The translations under genes were made by a program, and so were the position numbers. Below the pieces are notes generated by a model. That model ran no database searches, was not told where the DNA came from, and saw nothing but the letters and a program-made list of their open reading frames with translations. DNA of 64,000 bases from CAWDJT01 sp963828705 (GTDB taxonomy: Bacteria; Desulfobacterota; Syntrophobacteria; Syntrophobacterales; Syntrophobacteraceae). Location: assembly GCA_963828705.1 (NCBI GenBank), contig CAWHGA010000032.1, positions 14,971 to 78,970 of the forward strand, read 5' to 3'. Positions 56,641 through 64,000 of this stretch are shown piece after piece. Every line of letters begins with the position of its first letter. The first letter of the stretch is position 1.

Positions 56641-58056
56641 TCAGCCAATCGATAGTGCGGCTTTCGTCGGTTGCGGGGCCATGGCCTCGTCTCGGCCCGG
56701 GCCCGCGAGCCCTAAGCGGGAGACGCTAGCCTTGTTCCTGAGCAGTTCGTGTTCTTGGACGGCAAGCTCCAGTGCAAATCCATCTCGTCCTGACTCCATC
56801 GGGCACCTCACGCAACCTCCAGCGGAAAGCGATCCTAAGGCAATGTGGAAAGCCACTGACACGCTGGCGCCACGAGTATGGACTGATCGCCATTCGGGAT
56901 CAGCCGGTAGCCGTGCGGCTTCTTCCACAAGCTGAACGGCCGGCGTTTTGAGGAAATCCTGGAATTTTCGAAGCGCCTTGGAGGGTTCCACATCTGTTCG
57001 CTTGGCCTCGATCAGAACAACCGGTTCCCCATCGTTCGCGATGACAAAGTCCACTTCCTGCTGCTCCTTATTCTTAATGAAGTGCAGCGAAAAAGCGCCG
57101 TGTCCCATGTCATTCCACCCGTTGACCGCACGATACAGTTCAATCGCCACCATATTTTCAAACCGGGCCCCGGGTTCCTTGATCCGGGGGGCGTCCCAGA
57201 GATAGGTCTTGCGCTCTTTCTGGATGGCCCTCGCTATGTTCCGGGTCCACGGGCCGATGGTGAATGTGAGAAAAAAGAGCTCAAAAACGGAAAGCCAACT
57301 CTGAATGGAATTGTAGGATACTTTCAGATCGGACGCCAGAGAAGGAATGGACAGGGGACTCCCCACCCGGGAGGGGAGCAGGAAATAGAGACTTTCCAGG
57401 TCGTCGATGGACTTGATGTCGGTCAAATCTCGAATGTCCTCACGAATCAACTGCCGTGAATAGGTGTTCGTCCATCTTCGATAATTGGTCTTTCGACCTG
57501 CCAGATACGGCTCCGGAAACCCGCTCAACTCGGACAGCCCCTGCCAGATTTCCCGAAGGTTGTTCCGGTCCGCCATTTCCATCTGTAGCGGGTCCCGAAG
57601 GAAGCTGTCCATCTCTCTGTTCCGGTTGGCCAACTCAGCAATGGTGAATGGCCATAGATGGAAGAGGAAATAACGTCCTGCCAGGGAGTCTCCTCCCTTC
57701 TGGTAGATATCCAGGCGGCCGCTTCCCGAAACCAAAAAGCGATACTCCTTGTGAAACCGGTCGTAGATCCCTTTCAGGTAGTTTTTCCAGTCTTTGTATT
57801 TGTGGATTTCGTCGAAGACCACCAAGGGAGTGGAAGCGTCCCGTCGTTCCATCGTCGTGAAAAAGGCGGGCTTCCGCAGAAAGTCGGCTCGTTGATCAGC
57901 GATGTCCCAATTGAAATAGAGATGGTTGGGAAAGGACCCGGAAATCAGGTGGGCCAGGGTTGTTTTGCCGGCCTGTCGCGGCCCCACGAGGAAGATCATG
58001 GGCTTATGCGCGGAAAGCTCCTGCCAGACATTGATATAAAGGGACCGTGCTTCCAT
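56641..58056 (-). CDS. AAA_14/DUF4143 ATP-binding protein (intact)
   Basis: A 471-residue protein with an intact frame: Walker A VGPRQAGKTTLAHLIS, Walker B LVVFDEIHKYKDWKNYLKG, sensor FLVSGSGRLDIYQKGGDSLAGRY, LIREDIRDLTDIKS, and the DUF4143 end QQEVDFVIANDGEPVVLIEAK, which looks like a PD-(D/E)xK nuclease core. The last 60 residues are atypical for the family. Cellular role unknown. Confidence 0.82.
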   Translation of the reverse strand: MEARSLYINVWQELSAHKPMIFLVGPRQAGKTTLAHLISGSFPNHLYFNWDIADQRADFLRKPAFFTTMERRDASTPLVVFDEIHKYKDWKNYLKGIYDRFHKEYRFLVSGSGRLDIYQKGGDSLAGRYFLFHLWPFTIAELANRNREMDSFLRDPLQMEMADRNNLREIWQGLSELSGFPEPYLAGRKTNYRRWTNTYSRQLIREDIRDLTDIKSIDDLESLYFLLPSRVGSPLSIPSLASDLKVSYNSIQSWLSVFELFFLTFTIGPWTRNIARAIQKERKTYLWDAPRIKEPGARFENMVAIELYRAVNGWNDMGHGAFSLHFIKNKEQQEVDFVIANDGEPVVLIEAKRTDVEPSKALRKFQDFLKTPAVQLVEEAARLPADPEWRSVHTRGASVSVAFHIALGSLSAGGCVRCPMESGRDGFALELAVQEHELLRNKASVSRLGLAGPGRDEAMAPQPTKAALSIG

Positions 58057-58218
58057 AGCGACAATTCTTCACGATAACGAAAAATAGTCAAGCCTATTTT
58101 TAAATGGAATGAAAAACAGCCACCATTCTTTCCAGGTTCGCGTCTCTGTTTCCTTCTTCACTCTTCACTCTTCCTTCCTCAATTTTCCGAGCACTTCATG
58201 ACGGCCGTCAGTATCAGG

Positions 58219-59092
58219 TCATATGACATGCGCTATAGCCCACCAAAGGGAGTGCCCCAGCTTCAGGTGGTTCACGGAATAGGCCGGCAACCTGATCAGG
58301 AGATATGATGTTTCCAGCAGGTTCAGGTAGCGGTGTACAGTGGGTTGCTTCAAAGACAGATCACGTGAAATCTCCGTCTGGTTCACCATCTGTCCGAGGC
58401 GAAAACAGGCTGCCCGCATCAGCCGGCGGAAATCCGGCAGGGCGGCTATGGAGGAAAGCATCTGGAGATCTCGTTCGAGGTAGGTGCGTATGTAGCCGTC
58501 GAACCAGACTGCCTGTGTCCTCCGCACTGGTCATATGGACTGCCGGTGTGGGAAATCCTCCGCGTCGGGCAAATTCTTGCCAGTCTTCCGGGTCCGCCTT
58601 GTCTGCATGAAGGATATGGGACCATTGAGCATCCTGCGCTGTAACCAGTTCTTCCCAGAGTCCACAACGACCCAGCTTTCGTTGCTCTCGCCGGGTCATT
58701 GGCCAGAGGGTCAGGTAACTGGCGCGTCCCGCCAGTGACTCGGAAACTCCTTGCATCAAGAGCAGATTAGCGGAGCCAGTCAGCAGAAACCGGCCGTCCT
58801 GCCGATCAGAATCAATGGCCCGTTTTACGGCAAGGAGTAAGTCGGGTTCCCGCTGCACCTCATCAAGAGTCACGTTTGCAGCGCCCCCCACCAACGCCCA
58901 GGGATTTCTTCGCGCTAAATCCAGGACGTCCATGTCGTCAAGGGAAAAGTAGGGCCGTTTATCCGGAGTGAGCTCCTTGACCATGGTGCTCTTTCCGGTC
59001 TGTCTGGCGCCGGTAACCACGACGGCAGGCATTGCCTGCAAACGCTGAGCGAGGGCGATCATCATATGGCGGGGGAGCGCTATATTATTCAT
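58219..59092 (-). pseudogene. AAA_14 ATP-binding protein, frame-broken and 3'-truncated
   Basis: Walker A VTGARQTGKSTMVKELT, FSLDDMDVLDLARRNP, VTLDEVQREPDLLLAVKRAID and LLTGSANLLLMQG lie in the first frame. From about 58530 the sequence resumes in another frame (YIRTYLERDLQMLSSIAALPDFRRLM) and stops at 58219, before the nuclease-like C-terminal domain. Confidence 0.75.
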
Positions 59093-59247
59093 GCCGTGAA
59101 TTATATCCATTCATGAACGCTGTTGCAAGGATGATGAAGAAGTTGTCGATTGAGGAAACTTTCCGGCGCGCGCAGTCGCTCGATGCTCGGAGCATGGCTG
59201 TCCGGGGCCACGATGGGACCTGATGTGAACTCAGCATTCCTCTCTCA

Positions 59248-60542
59248 TCACTCATCATTCCCCAGCGCCTCCCGCACCTTGGCGCCCAGGTCCTTCATCG
59301 TAAACGGCTTCTGGATGAAGTGCACCCCTTCGTTGAGGACCCCGTGGTGGGCGATAACGTTGGCCGTGTAGCCCGACATGAAGAGGCATTTCATTCCCGG
59401 TTTGCCCGGCACAAGCCGCTCAGCCAGGTCTCGGCCGTTCATCTGGGGCATGACCACGTCGGTCATGAGCAGGTGAATATCGCCGGTATGCTCATGGACC
59501 AGGCGCAGGGCCTGGCCGGGAGTGGCCGCGCCCAGGACGGTGTAACCCAATTTTTCCAGCATGGCCTTGCCCATGGCCAGCATGGCGGGCTCGTCCTCCA
59601 CGATGAGCACGGTCTCGCCGCGGCCCAGGGGGAAGTCCGCCGACCTTGCGGCCTCGGCTTCCACAACGCCGTCCCCGTGGCGGGGCAGGTAGATCTTGAA
59701 GGTCGTACCCTGGCCGGGCTCGCTGTAGACATTGATGAACCCGTTGTTCTGTTTGACGATGCCGTACACCGTGGCAAGCCCAAGCCCGGTGCCCTTGCCA
59801 AGCTCCTTGGTGGTGAAAAACGGCTCGAAAAGGCGTCTTTGGGTCTCCTCGTCCATCCCGCACCCGTTGTCGCTCACGGCGAGCAGCACGTAGTCGCCGG
59901 GGACAAAGCCGGCGTGACCGGCGCAGTAGGCCTCGTCGAGGCGGACGTTCCCGGTTTCGATGGTGACCTTGCCGACCCCCGCGATGGCGTCCCGGGCATT
60001 GACACAAAGGTTCGCCAGCACCTGGTCCACCTGGGCCGGGTCCATTTTGACGGGCCACAGGGCCGGCCCGGGCAGCCAGGCCAGGTCAATGTCCTCGCCG
60101 ATGAGCCGCGGGAGCATCTTGAGCATGCCCTCGACGGTCGCGTTCAAATCGAGCACCTTGGGGTCGATGGTCTGCTTTCGGGCAAAAGCCAGCAACTGCC
60201 TGGTGAGGTCGGCCGAGCGTCCCGCGGCCTTCCGGATTTCATGAAGGCTGTTGTGCAGCCGCGTTCCGGGGCTTGCTTCCAAGAGGGCCAATTCCGTGTA
60301 GCCCAGGATAATCCCCAGCATGTTGTTGAAGTCGTGGGCCACGCCTCCCGCCAGGCGACGATCTCGTCCGCCTTGAGGCGCGCCACGGCCTCGAGCTGCA
60401 TTTCCGCGTCGCGGCGCAGTTCCTGCCTTTGCGCCTGGAAGAACCACGCACCCCAGCCCAACAGGGCCACAAACACCAGGGTGCCCATCGCCATCAGGGC
60501 GGATGCGCGCATTCTCTTTGACCTCTCCTGCCATATGCTCAC
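59248..60542 (-). pseudogene. Hybrid histidine kinase-receiver with internal deletion
   Basis: N-terminus: one transmembrane helix (MAMGTLVFVALLGWGAWFF) and the start of a sensor region (RRDAEMQLEAVARLKADEIVAW). At about 60355 this runs straight into the kinase core in another frame: GGVAHDFNNMLGIILGYTEL (H-box), LANLCVNARDAI (N-box), GCGMDEETQ..FEPFFTTKELGKGTGLGLATV (G-boxes), then a receiver (VLIVEDEPAMLAMGKAMLEKLGY, LLMTDVVMPQMNG, IQKPFTMKDL). The whole sensor/PAS part is missing. Confidence 0.8.
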
Positions 60543-60648
60543 CGTGAGCCCTCCTTGTCACCCGCCTGGAAGATCCGCCGGCTGCGGATAGAAAGCTTCA
60601 TTTTGCGCCGATGGCGAACCCCGGCCATGCCCTTGGCTGCCATGTGCC

Positions 60649-60770
60649 TCAATCCTCCAACGTTTCGCCCACCCTGGTTGCCAGGTTCCCGATGGAAAAA
60701 GGCTTTTGCACAAAGTGAACCATCGCCTTCCGAATGCCGTGGTGACCTCCTCCAACCAGAGTCAGGCCGG
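60649..60770 (-). pseudogene. Receiver-domain C-terminal remnant
   Basis: About 40 residues (GLTLVGGGHHGIRKAMVHFVQKPFSIGNL) match the last strand and helix of a receiver domain, with the conserved KPF. It follows the stop of the upstream kinase in the same frame, with no start codon of its own. Confidence 0.6.
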
Positions 60771-60771
60771 T

Positions 60772-61818
60772 TCAGGTCTCTTTGACCTTGGGTCTCCGAA
60801 TGTGCGGTATCACAACCCTAAAAACCGAGCCCTTCCCGGCATTAGCGACGGTCTCAATGTACCCTCCATGTGAGTCGACAATCCTTTTGGTGATGGCAAG
60901 TCCCAATCCGACACCGTCCTTCTTGGTGGTAAAGAAGGGCAGAAATACGTCCTCACGCTTATCGGGAGGGATTCCACAACCGCAATCCACCACGTCAATA
61001 TGCAGGTTCTTACTCTTCATATAAGCCTTGACCGTGACGCTCTCTCCCGCAGGTGAAGCCTCTATGGCGTTAGTCACAAGGTTTACCAGGACCTGCTTCA
61101 TCCTCATAACATCCAGGAAGACGGGCTTCAGATGATTGGAGAGATCATACCGAAGCTTCACGCCCCGCTTCGAAGCGATTTCTTGAGCCAGCTCAACGGT
61201 TCCTCTCACGAGTTCCCCGATATCCTCGGAAGCCCAATTCAACTGCAGAGGCTTTGAATAGTCGAGCATATCCCTGACCATGTTCTCAAGACGCGCTGTT
61301 TCCTGGATTACGATCTCGAGCTTGTTTCGATGAGGGAAGTCGGGATCCAGCTTTTTCAGAACCAAATTGCTGAACCCCCCGATCGAGACCAGCGGTGTCT
61401 TCATGTCGTGAGCGACGACAGCCATGGATTTGCCGATTGCGGCAAGGCGTTCAGCCTCCGTGGCGCGCTTGTGCTCCTCTCTTTGCCCCAGGACCACTTT
61501 GCCCAGGATCACGGACGCCACAAAGTAAACCACGATTCGTAGCATCCTGTTTAGATCCGCGGCGGATAGTCCTTCCCAATGCAAAACCAGATAAGGGAGC
61601 AGCAGGAGAGCGACCCCGAGGGATGTCCACAGGCCCCCCGCCATCCCCATCCAAAGACACGCAAGCACGATCGGAATCAAATAGAACTCGAGAAAAACAA
61701 GGTCCAGGTGGTAGAAAAATGCAGCTTCCCGGTCGATTTGAGTAACATAAAGCAGAACCGTGGTGACCATTACCAGAGCGGCTATAAAGAACGCCCGAGA
61801 TCTCATGTTTTCCATCAT
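60772..61818 (-). CDS. Membrane sensor histidine kinase
   Basis: A 348-residue kinase with three or four N-terminal membrane helices (FFIAALVMVTTVLLYV, FYLIPIVLACLWMGMAGGLW, LLLLPYLVLHW, IVVYFVASVILGKVVL) and no extra sensor domain. The H-box is SMAVVAHDMKTPLVSIGGFS, the N-box QVLVNLVTNAIEAS, and the G-boxes DCGCGIPPDKREDVFLPFFT and GVGLGLAITKRIVDSHGG. The partner regulator is not adjacent, though a receiver remnant follows. Confidence 0.88.
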   Translation of the reverse strand: MMENMRSRAFFIAALVMVTTVLLYVTQIDREAAFFYHLDLVFLEFYLIPIVLACLWMGMAGGLWTSLGVALLLLPYLVLHWEGLSAADLNRMLRIVVYFVASVILGKVVLGQREEHKRATEAERLAAIGKSMAVVAHDMKTPLVSIGGFSNLVLKKLDPDFPHRNKLEIVIQETARLENMVRDMLDYSKPLQLNWASEDIGELVRGTVELAQEIASKRGVKLRYDLSNHLKPVFLDVMRMKQVLVNLVTNAIEASPAGESVTVKAYMKSKNLHIDVVDCGCGIPPDKREDVFLPFFTTKKDGVGLGLAITKRIVDSHGGYIETVANAGKGSVFRVVIPHIRRPKVKET

Positions 61819-62000
61819 CGCAATTGCCCAGTTATAGATATGCTTCTATTCAAAGAAGTGCTGAACCAGATCATGGTGTTCTGTGGATCCTTGTTGGCAT
61901 ACTCGCCCGCAATCCCGTCGAGGCAGCAGCCTCGTCAGAAGCCGAAAGTGCCCCATTGAAAGGGCTTCCCGATCACTATCATTCGAAGGCATCTGCCCGA

Positions 62001-62318
62001 CTACATGTCCAAAAGTCTCTTGATTCGCTCCTCCACAGGCGGGTGTGTGCTGAAAAGCCGCATCACCTCGCCGTTACGGAGCGGGTTCACGATGAACAGG
62101 TGCGCCGCCGCAGGGTTTCCCTGCATGGGGAACCTTTCTACGCCCCGGTGCAGTTTGGAAAGAGCGTGTGCCAGGTGCTTTGGCTCTCCGACAAGTCTGG
62201 CTCCGGCTTTATCCGCCTGGTATTCACGCGATCTTGAGATGGCGAGTTGGACAAGCGTGGCGGCGATAGAGGCCACGACCGAGAAAAGCAAGGTCCCGAT
62301 GATTCCTTTGTTACCAAT
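62001..62318 (-). pseudogene. M48 peptidase (HtpX-like), C-terminal fragment
   Basis: The fragment reads FSVVASIAATLVQLAISRSREYQADKAGARLVGEP and ends STHPPVEERIKRLLDM, the normal HtpX ending. The zinc HExxH part and the N-terminal helices are missing, so it is a 5'-truncated remnant. It directly follows the stop of the Tim44-like gene. Confidence 0.75.
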
Positions 62319-63334
62319 CTATGGTTGCACCTGATTGATGGCGGACAGTTGCCACCTCGGGGACCCAACATCGCGGCAGAATGTCCAGAGCTCCTGAAAT
62401 TTCACCGGGTTCAGCTTGTTTCCGGCCACCAACTCGCGGGTCGCTGCATCTACCGTGTAATCAAGCAGATTGGCCGTGATGAGAACAGTGATATAATCCT
62501 TTCCCGTCTCCTGCCAGGCTTCAGCCAGGTCCACTTTGCGGATGGCGATGTTCTCCAGGTGGTTGATCACGCCCTCTTGCCTCATGGATTCAAACTCCTG
62601 CCGGAAGAGCTCGGCCATCTCGGGGGTGAGAATCCCTATGATGCCATCCAGGCTGCGATTGGTCCATCCCGCCTGGATACGGAAAAAGAGGTCCTGAGCC
62701 GTCTCTTTGAATCCATCCTCGTTAAAACCCGGATCGGAGCTCTTGATTTGACCGACTCCCCGCTCGAGCTCTCCGTAACCGGAAGCAGGCTCTTGAGGCA
62801 TGCCGGAACGGAATTGGTACCCCGGTTCATTGGCGCGCACGTCGATAGCCTCACCTCCAGCGCCTCTATCGCGATAGTATCCCGCTGCTGCTGCCTGCTG
62901 CATGCGACGCTTCTTAAACAACCGGTACGCGAGGTGGAGAAGCAGCGCCAGTATCGCGATCTCGAAAAACCCTATGGCTCCTCCTCCAGTGCCGCCGGGG
63001 GAGGCGTGGCCGGTACCTCCGAAGAGCGAGACCCCCGATCATTCCTCCTGCCAGCCCTCCGGCCAAACCCTGCAGCAAGGGGCTGCGGCTCAAGAATCCT
63101 CCGGGGGGCTGAGTGGGTGCGCCGGTCTGGGGATTTCTGCCGGGCGTACTCATGCCCGGTGAGGCCTTGAGAAGGGTTCGACGGCATCTGTGGGGTGGAA
63201 AAGCTCTTCCCCCCACGACTCCCCATGGAACGCCCACCGCCCGCTCTGGCCCAGGCACTCGACTCCATCAACGCGGCCATTCCAAAGAATAGGAGGGTTG
63301 AAAACGCAAAGGCTAAGTATACCTTCTTGGTCAT
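62319..63334 (-). CDS. Tim44-like domain membrane protein, frame-disrupted
   Basis: A signal segment (VYLAFAFSTLLFFGMAALME) is followed by a Gly/Ser-rich region (RAGGGRSMGSRGGKSFS), a Gly-rich membrane segment (LLQGLAGGLAGGMIGGL), a helix before FKKRRMQ, and the Tim44-like domain (DPGFNEDGFKETAQDLFFRIQAGWTNRSLDGI). Two one-base breaks, near 63070 and 62950, split it. Tim44-like proteins in bacteria are poorly characterised. AGAGGAAC precedes the start at 63334. Confidence 0.75.
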
Positions 63335-63428
63335 GTTTCGGTTCCTCTTATGACAGATGTTCAGTTTGCCGGGGGTTAAGGCAATCCTGAACGGGCTTGC
63401 GTCAAGATCATCCCGCTCGCAGCTCCTT

Positions 63429-63728
63429 TCACGCACTGCACGCGAACAGGCTTCTAATGCGCCCAGCAACCCCCCGAGGCGGTTCTCCCGTTTCTGCCCT
63501 ATCTTCAAAAGAATCGGGCCCGAGGGAGTTGTACTCGTCTATAACCCTGCGCACCGTTCCTTCGGATAGTCCGGTATGGCGTGCAATTTCAGAAACCGGT
63601 CGGGGATCGACGATCGCATTGTAGACCACGAGCCACTTCCGCAGCCTGAGGGATCCTCCGCTCATGCGCATTCGTAGCTTCACTTCAGCCGATGATAAGT
63701 GATTGGCTATTCTAAACGTTTCGTTCAT
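63429..63728 (-). pseudogene. Helix-turn-helix fragment of an IS630-type transposase
   Basis: The frame has LRLRKWLVVYNAIVDPRPVSEIARHTGLSEGTVRRVIDEYNS, the N-terminal HTH of IS630/Tc1-like transposases, then PDSFEDRAETG and an unrelated end. No DDE catalytic domain follows, so it is a remnant or a solo HTH protein. Confidence 0.55.
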
Positions 63729-63755
63729 TCATTATTCTCCGCTGGAGTGTGTGTC

Positions 63756-64000
63756 TCAAATCAAAACAACCCCGCCCCCCTGCGATTGTGGGACGGAGCT
63801 GAGCACCCGGGCTGGATCGATCCAGCCCCTTGTCCTTGTGCCATCAGACCAGGACGCAACCAGCGTGCCAACGCTCCAGGGCTCTACCATTGTCGTTGCG
63901 ATCCAGTACCCGGGAGTGGCATCATAATTGCTGTTAATATGACAGGCGCGGAGCGTGCTAGTGCTAGTGCCAGTGTACACGCCATCCCGACAATCGGTAC
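63756..64000 (-). other. Open frame running off the window end, unrecognised
   Basis: A minus-strand frame is open from the window edge to the stop at 63756, with CHINSNYDATPGYWIATTMV and VGTLVASWSDGTRTRGWIDP. I recognise no family and see no start codon that can be settled. It could be the end of a longer gene. Confidence 0.3.

Noticed and set aside
54625..56935. Plus-strand frames opposite the Ca-type ATPase
   Set aside because: P-type ATPase motifs on the minus strand explain this region; the plus-strand products have no recognisable domain.
59320..60591. Long plus-strand open frame opposite the hybrid kinase
   Set aside because: The kinase H, N and G boxes on the minus strand account for the sequence; the opposite frame is low-complexity His/Gly/Val.
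1..64000. tRNA, rRNA or other structured RNA genes
   Set aside because: Reading the gaps between genes on both strands, I saw no cloverleaf with a T-loop motif and no ribosomal RNA sequence; a covariance-model search would be decisive.

Overview
The window looks like chromosomal DNA of an anaerobic Desulfobacterota (deltaproteobacterial) organism, probably from the sulfate-reducing or syntrophic branches. The evidence is a 2-oxoacid:ferredoxin oxidoreductase operon fused to heterodisulfide-reductase-type electron-transfer genes, an HdrA that appears to be a selenoprotein, and an archaeal-type 3-dehydroquinate synthase heading a shikimate operon. No rRNA or tRNA gene was seen. Many genes carry a single-base frame disruption while every catalytic motif survives on both sides; this fits indel errors in the assembly at least as well as gene decay.

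Layout. 1-10.6 kb: the 3' end of mutY, a ChaN-like lipoprotein with a PDZ domain, an aromatic operon (aroB', pheA, aroD, aroE, aroA) preceded by a promoter, an aromatic-rich leader peptide and a terminator, then a yggL-like gene and dacB. 11-16.6 kb: small accessory genes (AbrB/Doc and HicAB toxin-antitoxin pairs, two alpha/beta hydrolases, bacteriohemerythrin, a SYLF-domain protein). 17-28 kb: one co-directional operon korDABC, a 1134-residue FAD/Fe-S fusion protein, mvhD, hdrBC-like and a selenocysteine HdrA-MvhD fusion. It should oxidise 2-oxoacids and pass the electrons through ferredoxin and flavin centres. 28-35 kb: toxin-antitoxin modules, a higB gene split by a miniature transposable element, a LexA-like repressor operon, phage-like remnants (DUF1353, a peptidase S74 fibre with 17-codon repeats) and dispersed repeats.

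35.3-48.9 kb: the most interesting locus, a complete RiPP cluster of the NHLP/thiazole type. Order: ECF sigma factor, small putative anti-sigma protein ending in a RiPP-leader-like Ala-Gly-Gly motif, HExxH putative protease, precursor with a 32-residue Cys/Gly/His-rich core, fused ThiF-like/YcaO cyclodehydratase, SagB-type dehydrogenase, cyclic-nucleotide-binding-domain protein, membrane-fusion protein, C39 peptidase-ABC exporter and a second NHLP ABC transporter. Two near-identical ECF-type promoters (TGAAAC-N16-CGTC) lie upstream of the sigma factor and of the precursor, so the cluster appears to be autoregulated by its own sigma factor.

49-64 kb (mostly minus strand): broken and truncated genes (P-type ATPases, a KefB-type antiporter, AAA_14/DUF4143 ATPases, SOD, HtpX and receiver-domain fragments, transposase remnants) mixed with apparently intact genes (PsiE-like protein, one AAA_14 ATPase, a sensor kinase).
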